Below the pieces are notes generated by a model. That model was not told where the DNA came from. It saw nothing but the letters and a program-made list of their open reading frames with translations, and made no database searches. Both the position numbers and the translations under genes were made by a program. A stretch of DNA of 64,000 bases from Aliiglaciecola sp041538045 (GTDB lineage Bacteria > Pseudomonadota > Gammaproteobacteria > Enterobacterales > Alteromonadaceae), in contig NZ_JBGOSE010000003.1 in NCBI RefSeq assembly GCF_041538045.1, forward strand, positions 186,001 to 250,000. The letters are read 5' to 3'. Every line of letters begins with the position of its first letter. Position 1 is the stretch's first letter. Positions 36,353 through 45,834 of this stretch are shown one piece after another.

Positions 36353-38149
36353 TTACCCGACTTTAAATTCTGGCTCTTCTTTTTGTAACCACAATTCAAG
36401 TACAACCATAATCCAAATCAACTCACCGTAATAGCCGGTATGTACCGAGTTGTGGGCATCTAATGCTTGGTCTATAAGCGAAGAATTTACAATATCACGC
36501 AGTTTAAAACGGTTTAATGCGTCAATAGTGATATCTTTAAGCTGCTGATTTTCCTTCATCCAGACACCAAAGGGTAAACCAAAACCGTGCTTACTTTTGC
36601 TCAAGGTTTCATCCGCTAAAAATCCTTTGCAGGTTTTTTTATAAAAATCACGTAACTCTCCCCCTGGAAGTTTAATATCCGCAGGAATTTTGCAACTAAA
36701 GTCGATTAACTTCTTATCCAGTAAAGGGAAACGGACTTCCACTCCTGCCAACTCACACATTTTAGTGACTTTAACTAAATCGTTATCAGCAAGGGTATTT
36801 TTCCAGTCTAAATACAACATTTGATCCACTGGGTGAGAACTCTTACATTCGTCAAATCGCTGATTAAGTTGTTGGATAGGTGCCTGTTGCTCTACAGTGT
36901 CGAGGAACTTTTTAGGAAAAATCCTCTCTGCACCCATTTGATTCACAAAGTTATGGGTTTGTAACCGCCCAGGCAATGGCACTCGCGCTTGTTGCAAGTA
37001 ACTAGCACCCTTTTTAATTATTGGTATTTTTCGACCTAAAGAATTATTCACTGTCACATTTAACAAGCTTCCCACTGGCGCTGGAAGTTTATTGTACATT
37101 TCAAAAACTTTTTGTTTTGCATAGCGCTCATTACCCGCAAACAATTCATCACCGCCATCACCTGCTAACAAAACATCCACACCTTTGTTTTTGGCAAATT
37201 TAGCGCAGAAAAAAGCGGCCATTGCAGATGAGTTGCCAAAAGGTTCATCAAAATACTGGGCAACATTTACAAACTCTTCAACAACTTCTTGAGGCTCAAG
37301 ATAAAGTACCTCATGCTCTGTGCCAAAGTGATTTGCAGTAATAAGGGCATACTCAGTTTCATCATACCCATCAACTTTGAATCCAATGGAAAAGGTTTTA
37401 GCATGCTCACTTGTTTTAGCCAACATTCCTGCAACAGTTGAGCTATCTAAACCACCGCTTAAGAAAGCACCTATATTTCCAAATTCAGCGTTTTTAACAC
37501 ATTCTTCAATTATTTCTAGACAATCTCTTTGGGCCTCTTCTGGATTATTTAATGAAGAGGCAAACATAGGCGAATATAACAACTGAGTATGGGTACCAGC
37601 GACTGAATCAAATATTACGGCCTTGCCAGGTTCAAGTTTAAATGTATTTTCATAAATTGAGGTGGGGGATGGTATGCAATGAAAGTAAATATAGTTATAA
37701 AGAGCCTGATTATTGATCTTAAGTTGCGTATCTTCGTGTGACTTTATATCTTTCAAATTACTAGAAAAATATAGTGCGGAATCACTCTCATGGTAGTAGC
37801 AATTTTTCGTCCCCATTTGATCATTAAACAAAATCGGGGCTTGTTGCTGATCGAAATACAACATCCAGAACTGGCCTGATAAGCGCTGATAAATGCTGGC
37901 AACATCAGTCAATTTGGTCATAACCATAAATAATTCATTTACATCGGTGGCTACACCATCTAAAAAAACATATCCAGAGAGACATAAGGCAGCTGAATCA
38001 TCACTTTTACTATGAAATTGCTGATGCTTGCAAATGTGAACAACCTTTTGTTCATTAATCGGGAATGTTAACCACATTGAAGATTCTTGCACTTTTATCG
38101 CCTGCCTTGTTTTAGTTTGCCCTTGGTTTATTTGATATTCTATCGTCAA
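36353..38149 (-). CDS. Asparagine-synthase-like protein lacking the glutaminase Cys
   Basis: Protein of 598 residues with the two-domain layout of class B asparagine synthetases. The synthetase half is intact (FLSGGLDSSTVAGM PP-loop; LLAGDGGDELFAGNERYA; EVRFPLLDKKLIDFSCKIP). The N-terminal glutaminase half is degenerate: it begins MTIEYQINQG with no Cys2, and the usual NGEIYN segment reads LSGYVFLDG. It may thus take free ammonia, get ammonia from a partner such as the amidotransferase at 45835, or make another amide or adenylate. The start is a TTG with weak support. It overlaps the second flippase gene by 38 bases. Confidence 0.82.
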   Translation of the reverse strand: MTIEYQINQGQTKTRQAIKVQESSMWLTFPINEQKVVHICKHQQFHSKSDDSAALCLSGYVFLDGVATDVNELFMVMTKLTDVASIYQRLSGQFWMLYFDQQQAPILFNDQMGTKNCYYHESDSALYFSSNLKDIKSHEDTQLKINNQALYNYIYFHCIPSPTSIYENTFKLEPGKAVIFDSVAGTHTQLLYSPMFASSLNNPEEAQRDCLEIIEECVKNAEFGNIGAFLSGGLDSSTVAGMLAKTSEHAKTFSIGFKVDGYDETEYALITANHFGTEHEVLYLEPQEVVEEFVNVAQYFDEPFGNSSAMAAFFCAKFAKNKGVDVLLAGDGGDELFAGNERYAKQKVFEMYNKLPAPVGSLLNVTVNNSLGRKIPIIKKGASYLQQARVPLPGRLQTHNFVNQMGAERIFPKKFLDTVEQQAPIQQLNQRFDECKSSHPVDQMLYLDWKNTLADNDLVKVTKMCELAGVEVRFPLLDKKLIDFSCKIPADIKLPGGELRDFYKKTCKGFLADETLSKSKHGFGLPFGVWMKENQQLKDITIDALNRFKLRDIVNSSLIDQALDAHNSVHTGYYGELIWIMVVLELWLQKEEPEFKVG

Positions 38150-39590
38150 TTAACTTGTTGTACAGCATAGATTCAACACTAGTGACAGGATCACCAAAAA
38201 GCTTGTATAAAATTGTTATAGTAAGTGTATAAACCACAAATCCACTTATCACTTTCAGTGCTAATATTAAAACTAATGGAAGCGCTAATACTGGAAAATA
38301 ATCAATTGTAAAATACATGACCGCCACTGCACTTACAGGTCGTCCCCAACTGATCACGACCGTCAATATGGGAAGTGATAATGTTCTACATAAGACTGTC
38401 AATACAATTGGAAAAGATAAACAAACTGCTATAAATAAATGTTTAGGAAGGTTGTGAATATCATAAAAAGTTAAATTGACGATAACAGCAGCAAGTAGCA
38501 TTACATTTCGAAACCACATTAATTTGTTAGATAAAGACTCTTTTTTTAAAATGACCAAAAACTGTTCACTGAAAAACATGAGTATACCGCCAATCATTGT
38601 GTATAAGCTAAACCAGGTCATTAGCGGAATGGCTGCAGTCCATTTAGTTCCTAAGAATACTAAAATGAACTCTTCTGAAACTAAACTTAATCCAAATCCA
38701 ACTGGTAAAAAAATATAAACAGATAAAGCAAACACCGTTATTAAGCGTTGTTTAAAGTCAGATTCATGTTGTAAAAGAGCTAAATTTGGCAATAAACCTC
38801 GAATAACAGGTATCAACAATTCTTTGGAAAACATTGAAGCTAAGTTAATAGAAACATTGTAAATGCCGAGGAAATCTGCAGAAGCAACGCGACCTACCAC
38901 TAAAGCATCGCCCTGATTATTTAAATACCGACCAATACTTAACGGTACCGTCGACTTTGAATACTGAAATATATCTCGCCAGCCTGATATTTGTAATCGA
39001 GGTCGATACTCATGCCAAATAAAACTAAGTATGACCATAGAAAGCGTAAAAACGAAATGCCCTACAACGATTGCCCAATATGACTCTAAATAGATAGCGA
39101 AGCTTATAGTAACTATCATATATATTATTCGTGAATAAAGAGTAACACTAAAATCCAATTTAAAATTAAGCTGCTTTTGCGCGATCAATAAACCCACGTT
39201 ACTAAATGACTGCAATAACCTTATTGCAGCTAGACAGAAAATAACAGGTTGCAAGTTTTCTTGTTGATAAAAACTGGCAATCGTTGGCGCAAACACGATC
39301 AAGGGAATCGAAATAATTAACCCTTGTAAAACTCCCGCAGTCCATACCGTGTTATATAGGTAAGTCTGATGTTCTTTTATTCGTAATAAATACAAATTAA
39401 GACCTGCTTGGCTGATAGCATCAAGCAAGCCTAACGCCAGCATTGCCATGGCAATAACACCGAAATCAGAGGGAGATAATAACCTAGCAAGAATCACGGT
39501 GGTTATCATACCGATAAATTTAGAGCCCCAACGAGATAAAACTGACCAATATATACTCGCCAGCATGTTGGTTTTCGGGGGTTTAACCAT
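38112..39590 (-). CDS. Wzx-type polysaccharide flippase (second of two)
   Basis: Membrane protein of the MATE/MOP polysaccharide flippase family, 492 residues with repeated hydrophobic segments. It starts MVKPPKTNMLASIYWSVLSR; LARLLSPSDFGVIAMAMLAL is typical of the group often called lipopolysaccharide biosynthesis protein or WzxC. It overlaps the upstream propeller-like gene by eight bases and the downstream asparagine-synthase-like gene by 38, so the three are one translational unit. It shares the family but not the close sequence of the flippase at 33690. Confidence 0.87.
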   Translation of the reverse strand: MVKPPKTNMLASIYWSVLSRWGSKFIGMITTVILARLLSPSDFGVIAMAMLALGLLDAISQAGLNLYLLRIKEHQTYLYNTVWTAGVLQGLIISIPLIVFAPTIASFYQQENLQPVIFCLAAIRLLQSFSNVGLLIAQKQLNFKLDFSVTLYSRIIYMIVTISFAIYLESYWAIVVGHFVFTLSMVILSFIWHEYRPRLQISGWRDIFQYSKSTVPLSIGRYLNNQGDALVVGRVASADFLGIYNVSINLASMFSKELLIPVIRGLLPNLALLQHESDFKQRLITVFALSVYIFLPVGFGLSLVSEEFILVFLGTKWTAAIPLMTWFSLYTMIGGILMFFSEQFLVILKKESLSNKLMWFRNVMLLAAVIVNLTFYDIHNLPKHLFIAVCLSFPIVLTVLCRTLSLPILTVVISWGRPVSAVAVMYFTIDYFPVLALPLVLILALKVISGFVVYTLTITILYKLFGDPVTSVESMLYNKLIDDRISNKPRAN

Positions 39591-40584
39591 CGAATGAACC
39601 GTTAAAGGGTAAAATGCCGTAAATAGCGTCTAACATGCCATTAGGCGTTTCAAAGGTGTCGATAACTTTACGAGTCCTCATATCAACCTTAACCACAAGG
39701 GCATTATTACCAGAGGCGTATTTGAAATTACGTTGACTAAGAAATTTTAATCTTGATTTCATACCAGTTTTACGTAATTTGGAAAAACCAACGTAAAACA
39801 TATCACCTTCAATATACAAACCTCGGCACCAACCCAAGGGGCGGTTAGAAACGTTGAGAAAAGGGTCAATTATTTCAATCATCTTGCGTTCAATAGGATC
39901 ACATAACAACAAAACCCCATCGACTTGCGTGAAGACTAATTTATCTTTCCACCACAAGCCATCATGCACACCTTTATCATTACCTAAATTAATATCGATG
40001 CGGTCTGACACCTGAGATAGATTTACTGCATCTTCCTGCGTACACCTTGTTACCCAAACCTGGTTGTCTAATTCAAAAACAAAATTAGGGTGGCTGTCGT
40101 GTGGTCTAGTAGAATGATATTTACGATAATCAATATTGTTATCAAAGCGGTGCCAAGGCGCCTTGCCCTCTGTATTAACAATGCGCGTGATAATTCCGCT
40201 ATCTGGATCACAAAAAACGACGTTATCCAGCCCAGTTGATGTAATGACTAACTCTCCCTTAATCATTGTTACCGAGTGAATATTATGAAAACAAGGATGG
40301 GAAATGGTTTTAACTAATTTAAAATCAGGCAACTGATACAAATGGACCTCAGTATCAGTTGGTAACCATAACTTTTGGTCTACAATACAACCATTAGTAA
40401 ATTGTAGATTAGGATGTTCTGAGGGGTAATTGCTGCCGCCTTCATCTTGTTGAATGATAATTCGACACAATTTAGTCTCAGTATCGAGTTCAACTAACCT
40501 AGCACTTTGATAGTACTTTCCTTCACCTAACTCAAACCCATTGGGCCTTAAGCAACCACCTGAAAGCAACAACTTGTTAGTCAT
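39583..40584 (-). CDS. Unknown beta-propeller-like cytoplasmic protein
   Basis: I do not recognise a named family. The 333 residues show repeated beta-strand units of the type NNALVVKVDMRTRKVIDTF, GELVITSTGLDNVVFCDPDS and DKLVFTQVDGVLLLCDPIER, suggesting a five- or six-bladed propeller. Conserved-looking His residues (FHNIHSV, RPHDSHPN, GVHDGLWW) could form a metal or active site. No signal peptide. It overlaps the flippase gene by eight bases, so it is likely tied to EPS assembly. It might modify or recognise the repeat unit; remote similarity to DUF4915/arylsulfotransferase-type propellers is only an impression. Confidence 0.65.
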   Translation of the reverse strand: MTNKLLLSGGCLRPNGFELGEGKYYQSARLVELDTETKLCRIIIQQDEGGSNYPSEHPNLQFTNGCIVDQKLWLPTDTEVHLYQLPDFKLVKTISHPCFHNIHSVTMIKGELVITSTGLDNVVFCDPDSGIITRIVNTEGKAPWHRFDNNIDYRKYHSTRPHDSHPNFVFELDNQVWVTRCTQEDAVNLSQVSDRIDINLGNDKGVHDGLWWKDKLVFTQVDGVLLLCDPIERKMIEIIDPFLNVSNRPLGWCRGLYIEGDMFYVGFSKLRKTGMKSRLKFLSQRNFKYASGNNALVVKVDMRTRKVIDTFETPNGMLDAIYGILPFNGSFDG

Positions 40585-40632
40585 TATTTACCATATCCAA
40601 ACTATATAATGGCCTGAGGTGTAATATTCAAA

Positions 40633-41973
40633 TTAGACACTTGGGGCATTTGATGGGGTTAAAAGCACACCATTTGCGGAGACTGAATCTTTCTTCCTTC
40701 TCACTATATGAATATTAATCGCGCAAACAAGTCCTGCCATGGCATAGAGTAAATCAAAATACGCTAAGCTAACGTTATTACCGGTAATTCCATATCCAAC
40801 CATAGCTAGGGTAATATTACTGGATAGAGAAGCTAACCATTTTTCATTATTCGCAATAGCCCATTTCCTATTCTTAAAATTAACCATTAATGTTAACCAA
40901 AGAATCATCATAAAGGTAAACAATCCGACAAAACCGTGGTCACCTAAAACTTGCATATAAACATTGTGCGCAGCTTTAGGCCTTAGCTTAGGAGGAATCG
41001 GAGGGGTATCTATCGGCCCAAAACTTGCTGTCATCGGTGCATAATATCTCCAAAGACCAAGGTCTTTTACCGCGTGAAACCCGCCTCCAGTCAATGGATA
41101 ATCCATTGCTATTAGGGTTGATATCTTCCATGCCCAGAGCCGTCCAATAAAAGAGCCATCCTCTTGGGCTGCCGAGCTCACTGTATTTTGCCGTTCCTTC
41201 CACTCCCCTGGTGCAAAAGCAAAAAATAGAGGTAAAGCAATACCTGCCAAAATGCCATACAAAACTTTACGTTTCGACGTCCACCAGAACGCAATCCCTA
41301 AGATCATCAGACCTATAAATCCACCTCGAGAATATGTTCCTATAATTGCTAAAATATTTAATACCAATAATATATTTAAACCGCGTTTTAGCGAAAAATC
41401 TTTGGTTATGCTAATTAGATATAAAATTAAAGGAATACACATATTTATGGCAACAGCTAGATCGTTTCGATCACGAATAATTCCCGCTTTACCTACAATT
41501 CTATGGCTACCACCAGATATCAAAAACTTTACAGACTCCATAGCTGCATAAGAGGAAATTGACAATACAATCGCCCATATTATTGTATTAACATGGAGTC
41601 GTTTAGTAATAGTTAAGGTAACAAAAAGGTATAGCAGTAGTACTTTTATAAATTGATTCCAATACTCCCAGACATACGCGGAATAAGACGTTTGATTAGC
41701 AATACTGGTAACCAAAGTCCAAAACCCGAAGAATAAAACCCAAAAAGTCAAACCGTTGAATTGCCATTTTTTATATTTTTGGACAAACATATAAGAAACA
41801 ACAGTGATTAGTACTATGGTTAGATTCAAACGAAAGTGGCTGGAAAAGCCAAAGGCCCATTTTGCAGGCGCAGTTAACGCAATCCACACCCACGCAGCCG
41901 TGCCGATGTAAGGCCTCTTGAAACTATAATAAACAGCGACAAACAAAAAACCGACGAGTAGTAGATCACGCAT
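40633..41973 (-). CDS. O-antigen ligase/polymerase-like protein, exosortase A type
   Basis: Membrane protein of about 446 residues with some ten segments, resembling the 'putative O-glycosylation ligase, exosortase A system-associated' family of the Wzy_C superfamily. Typical pieces are YYSFKRPYIGTAAWVW, AGIIRDRNDLAVAINM, GTYSRGGFIGL and KAAHNVYMQVLGDHGFVGLF, the last with the catalytic-loop His. It likely polymerises repeat units or ligates glycan to protein in the periplasm. I start it at the ATG at 41973; the open frame extends 14 codons further up. Confidence 0.88.
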   Translation of the reverse strand: MRDLLLVGFLFVAVYYSFKRPYIGTAAWVWIALTAPAKWAFGFSSHFRLNLTIVLITVVSYMFVQKYKKWQFNGLTFWVLFFGFWTLVTSIANQTSYSAYVWEYWNQFIKVLLLYLFVTLTITKRLHVNTIIWAIVLSISSYAAMESVKFLISGGSHRIVGKAGIIRDRNDLAVAINMCIPLILYLISITKDFSLKRGLNILLVLNILAIIGTYSRGGFIGLMILGIAFWWTSKRKVLYGILAGIALPLFFAFAPGEWKERQNTVSSAAQEDGSFIGRLWAWKISTLIAMDYPLTGGGFHAVKDLGLWRYYAPMTASFGPIDTPPIPPKLRPKAAHNVYMQVLGDHGFVGLFTFMMILWLTLMVNFKNRKWAIANNEKWLASLSSNITLAMVGYGITGNNVSLAYFDLLYAMAGLVCAINIHIVRRKKDSVSANGVLLTPSNAPSV

Positions 41974-42052
41974 TAATCTTCGTCCTGCATACTTGACCAC
42001 CAAAAAACATAACAAATAGCAACGACATCTGCCAAAAGGTATAAACTGTCTA

Positions 42053-43411
42053 TCATGTTATGCTCACTTTACTTATGACATATCGATATTTGCCCGATTT
42101 TTCCGGTGCAATTTCGGTTAATGATTCTACAGTAACAGATACCTCGTCTCCAAGTCTTGCTTGAATCCCAGTAACAATAATATTCTGTGTCTGCTCTTCA
42201 ACTTCACCCGTTTTTGAGACGACTTGTACGTGTGTATGCTGCTTTGTTTCCTGAACGATTTTAAAAGCTTCAATACTTTTTATATCTCGTAAAATATAAA
42301 TCAGTGAAAGCCCATGTAAAATCGTGCCATCTGCCGCGACGACAAAATCTGTGCTGCGCCCTTCAATAGATTCTAGCATTGGTAGGCCTCGACCACAGGC
42401 ACATTTTTTATCCGACATAACAGCAATATCACCGGTACGATAACGGATAAATGGAAATTCAGATGTGCCCATATGTGTCACAACTATTTCACCAGATTGA
42501 CCTGGCGGCAGAGGGTTACCATGGGTATCGATAATCTCCACCACTATGTCTTCGTAAGACAAGTGCATGCCCCCTTCTGGGCATTGATGAGCAATAAACC
42601 CTGCATCTCTGCCTCCGTAGCCATTAGCTACAGGGCAACCAAACACCTCTTCAATACTCTCTCGTTGGTATGGATACAATCTTTCTGAGGTAACAAAAGC
42701 CACCTTGATACCTAAATTGTTCATTTCCATACCGTGCTGTTTGGCAGTTTTAGCCAACAAATCGAATACAGATGGATAACCAAATAACATTTTAGGTTTA
42801 GTATCTCGAATGGTTTTCAAAAATGACAACAGCTTTTGTTCTGTCATATCAAATGCGGGAATTAATTCGGAACGAAACAGCCCATCGCGAATCAAGCGCA
42901 CTTTATCTTGCGCTCCTAGCTCAATGGGAGAGCCCCAAGCGACGATTTCTTTATCACCGATATCGACATCCCACCAACGCGTAGCCCGCCATTTTTCAGC
43001 GACATCGTGAGACACACGTTCATTGCCTAATAGAAATATCAGCGGTTGGCCGCTTGAGCCGCCAGTATTAAACCGGGCTAACGGGCCAGCTACATCTGAT
43101 TTTAGTTGGTCAAAATTAGCAGAAATCTTACTTTTGTCTAAAAACGGCAACTTAACTAAATCTTCAGCACAGGTGATGTCATTAGGGCTGATGTTCGCTG
43201 AATCAAACAATTGACGGTAATAAGGCACATTTTTGTAGACTGTCTCCATGAATTTTTGCAAACGAAGCGACTGCTGCTGCTTTAATGTTTCTGGATCCAA
43301 CCATTGAGACTTTTCTAAAGACTTGCGAATTTTTACGGTATCGTGCTTCTTAAGCTTTTCATGTAAGGGAAAAAGTAATTTTGAGACGATTTGAGTATAT
43401 AAACCAGACAT
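42053..43411 (-). CDS. CapK/PaaK-like AMP-binding ligase family protein
   Basis: Adenylate-forming enzyme resembling phenylacetate-CoA ligase and the CapK capsule proteins. The ATP-binding loop is FNTGGSSGQPLIF, followed by GYGGRDAGFIAHQCPEGG, IRYRTGDIAV and a CACGRG segment. In surface-polysaccharide clusters these are believed to activate an acid for attachment to sugars, not phenylacetate catabolism; no paa genes are near. It lies between a GT4 gene (three-base gap) and the O-ligase. The specific substrate is unknown. Confidence 0.83.
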   Translation of the reverse strand: MSGLYTQIVSKLLFPLHEKLKKHDTVKIRKSLEKSQWLDPETLKQQQSLRLQKFMETVYKNVPYYRQLFDSANISPNDITCAEDLVKLPFLDKSKISANFDQLKSDVAGPLARFNTGGSSGQPLIFLLGNERVSHDVAEKWRATRWWDVDIGDKEIVAWGSPIELGAQDKVRLIRDGLFRSELIPAFDMTEQKLLSFLKTIRDTKPKMLFGYPSVFDLLAKTAKQHGMEMNNLGIKVAFVTSERLYPYQRESIEEVFGCPVANGYGGRDAGFIAHQCPEGGMHLSYEDIVVEIIDTHGNPLPPGQSGEIVVTHMGTSEFPFIRYRTGDIAVMSDKKCACGRGLPMLESIEGRSTDFVVAADGTILHGLSLIYILRDIKSIEAFKIVQETKQHTHVQVVSKTGEVEEQTQNIIVTGIQARLGDEVSVTVESLTEIAPEKSGKYRYVISKVSIT

Positions 43412-43414
43412 CCA

Positions 43415-44629
43415 CTAATGCTCCCTTGAACTTACTAAATTGTTATAAATATCCATAATTTTAGCCATTCTGGTGTCCCAATGATTTTGTTGGGCATAGT
43501 CAATTATAGCCTGACGCTCCCACTCTTTGTTTAAGCCTTTATTTAATGACGCGAACAATGCGGGATGGTCATCAAATGGTACAATCTCGCCAACATCGTC
43601 ACTGTTTATCACTTCGCTATTACCGCCTACATCACTAGCAACAACAGGCGTTCCACAGGACATACTTTCAAGAATAACATTTGCCCATCCCTCATTGGCG
43701 GTTGAAAGTACGAACAGATCCGCAGACGATAATGGGGCACTGAGTTTACTTGGTGATAGAGAGCCTAAAAACCTAACATGCTCCTCTAAATTCAAGTTTT
43801 TAACTTGAGCACGCAGCTCAGCTTCAATATTACCCTCGGCACTCGCGCCGCCAACAATTAAATATACAAGCTTAGGATAGCGTTTTAATAATTCAGGAAG
43901 ACAGTCAATGACACGGTGGAAGCCTTTTCGCCTAACTAAACCACCTACCGTAATCAGCACCTTGGCATCTTCATCAATTCCCATTTGTTGTCGAGCCTTA
44001 TTAGGCGCAATAGCAGAAAACTTATGAGTATCAACGCCATTTCCCACTACAGTGAATTTATCTTCTTGCGCGCCTAATGAGACCGCAAGTTGCTTCAATG
44101 AATTAGCTACACAAATCATGTGATCGGCATCCTGCCAAGCTTGTAACATTAGCTTCAGTTTTTCTGGATCTTTACTATGCGACAACTCGGTGCCGCGTAG
44201 TGTAATAGTCACTTTTTTATTCAGGCGATGGGCAACTTTGGTGGCAGCTAAACCATCGGGATACGTAAAGTGACTATCAATAATATCAATTGCTTGCTGT
44301 TGCTCTAATTGCTTGGCGACTTTGTAAGCCGCTCGCGCCATCATCGCGCCGTCCAACTTTCGAAAAAATTTAGGAATAGATAAAAACCGAGGAAAATGAA
44401 CAGTTATCCCTTGTTGAATCTCCTTTTTTGCAGGCATAGGACGATAATTAGGTTTGAATAACCGAATCAATCCTTGTCCAGGAAACCAAGGAACAGGACT
44501 TATCACTTCAATGTCAGCATACTCTGCTACGCGGAACATTCTTTCGCGGACAAACAAACCTGATTGTGCACGTACTGAGTTAGGAAATAATGAACTCAAG
44601 ACAACAATTCTTGGGCGTTTCATTGTCAC
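43415..44629 (-). CDS. GT4-type glycosyltransferase
   Basis: Complete GT-B sugar transferase of 404 residues: N-terminal SSLFPNSVRAQSGLFVRERM, donor-binding VGGLVRRKGFHRVIDCLPEL and ADLFVLSTANEGWANVILES followed by MSCGTPVVASDVGG with the E-x7-E motif intact. Its start overlaps the next gene's stop by four bases (ATGA), so it is coupled to the 44626 enzyme. It is one of four GT4 enzymes in the conserved part of the locus. Sugar donor unknown. Confidence 0.88.
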   Translation of the reverse strand: MTMKRPRIVVLSSLFPNSVRAQSGLFVRERMFRVAEYADIEVISPVPWFPGQGLIRLFKPNYRPMPAKKEIQQGITVHFPRFLSIPKFFRKLDGAMMARAAYKVAKQLEQQQAIDIIDSHFTYPDGLAATKVAHRLNKKVTITLRGTELSHSKDPEKLKLMLQAWQDADHMICVANSLKQLAVSLGAQEDKFTVVGNGVDTHKFSAIAPNKARQQMGIDEDAKVLITVGGLVRRKGFHRVIDCLPELLKRYPKLVYLIVGGASAEGNIEAELRAQVKNLNLEEHVRFLGSLSPSKLSAPLSSADLFVLSTANEGWANVILESMSCGTPVVASDVGGNSEVINSDDVGEIVPFDDHPALFASLNKGLNKEWERQAIIDYAQQNHWDTRMAKIMDIYNNLVSSREH

Positions 44630-45831
44630 TTACTCAGTAAATTTTCGTAAATAGACTGATAATTGGCAACTGAGTTTTTCCAGTTCCTAATTTGCATCAC
44701 AAAATTACGTCCATTCTCAACCATTGCAGGCCAAGAATCACGATTTGATAAAACCTTTATAGCTGTATTGGCCAGCGCATCAATATTGCCACTGTCAAAC
44801 AACCAACCGGTTTTGCCGTCTTCAATCAATTCTTTGTGCCCCCCCACATCAGAAGCAAGAACAAGTTTCCCTTGCGCCATAGCTTCCAACGGTTTAAGCG
44901 GCGTCACCAATTCAGTTAAACGCATGGGTTTTCGTGGATAAACAAGTAAATCAACCAAACTATAATATTTATCTACTTCAGAATGAGGAACGCGGCCAGG
45001 CATAATCACATGCTCTTGCAAACCAAGTTGTTTAATCTGATTTTTTAAATTCTGTTCTTGAGGTCCGCCACCCACTAACAAAAATACAGCATTAGGAATA
45101 GTTTTAAGAATTTGTGGCAAAGCGGCAACGATTAAGTCTAATCCTTCGTAACCGTAAAAGGATCCAAGGAATCCCAGCACCACTTTGTTATTTAAATTGT
45201 ACTGTTTTTCTAATGCTTGATTACGCTCAGTGATAATATTGAATTGTTCAATATTGACTGCATTGGGTATAACGGTAATCTTACTGTCTGCAATGCCCCG
45301 AGCAAGCAGATCTTGACGCAGGCCTTGGCAAATAGTGGTCACAGCATTTGCTTTATTAACCACGTGAGTTTCCATTTTTTGTGTCAAACGATAACGTAAG
45401 TCGCCTTCTTTACAGGTACCGTGGTCGACGGCAGCATCTTCCCAAAATGCGCGAATTTCATAGACTAAAGGTAAGCCGGTTTTTTTAGCCGCTTTGATGG
45501 CCGCCAAACCGTTTAAGGCCGGAGAATGAGCATGCAAAATATCAGGTTTTTCGATTTCAATCGCTTCTAAAATTCGATCCCGCAACGGGTTAACTAAGGA
45601 CAATTGATTCAATACCGGCAATTTACTGGCAAGGCTATCAGGAGGAGTTGTACGATAAAACTTCAGACCCTCAACTTCCTCAATAGCGGCTTCACATACA
45701 CCCTGTTTTGCACTCGTGACGTGACAGGTTTCCCAGCCTCGTGCACGCTGTTGATTCAAGATAGAGCGAGTACGAAAAGTATATCCGCTATGCAAGGGAA
45801 TAGAATGATCCAAAATGTGCATTATTTTCAC
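44626..45831 (-). CDS. Exosortase A-associated GT4 glycosyltransferase (Daro_2409-like)
   Basis: The N-terminus KIMHILDHSIPLHSGYTFRT and the following RARGWETCHVTSAKQG match the GT4 subfamily described as PEP-CTERM/exosortase A-associated, Daro_2409 type. The donor region has GFLGSFYGYEGLDLIVAALP, MRLTELVTPLKPLEAMAQGK and LVLASDVGGHKELI. 401 residues, cytoplasmic or membrane-peripheral. It starts three bases after the amidotransferase gene. Strong family recognition; donor unknown. Confidence 0.88.
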   Translation of the reverse strand: MKIMHILDHSIPLHSGYTFRTRSILNQQRARGWETCHVTSAKQGVCEAAIEEVEGLKFYRTTPPDSLASKLPVLNQLSLVNPLRDRILEAIEIEKPDILHAHSPALNGLAAIKAAKKTGLPLVYEIRAFWEDAAVDHGTCKEGDLRYRLTQKMETHVVNKANAVTTICQGLRQDLLARGIADSKITVIPNAVNIEQFNIITERNQALEKQYNLNNKVVLGFLGSFYGYEGLDLIVAALPQILKTIPNAVFLLVGGGPQEQNLKNQIKQLGLQEHVIMPGRVPHSEVDKYYSLVDLLVYPRKPMRLTELVTPLKPLEAMAQGKLVLASDVGGHKELIEDGKTGWLFDSGNIDALANTAIKVLSNRDSWPAMVENGRNFVMQIRNWKNSVANYQSIYENLLSK

Positions 45832-45834
45832 GAC

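Noticed and set aside
31740..41000. Insertion sequences or transposases as cause of the variable region
   Set aside because: No transposase-like ORF or terminal inverted repeats were seen; all ORFs have EPS-type assignments.
42053..43411. Phenylacetate catabolism gene paaK
   Set aside because: No other paa gene is near, and the gene is embedded in an EPS operon, so a CapK-type role is more likely.
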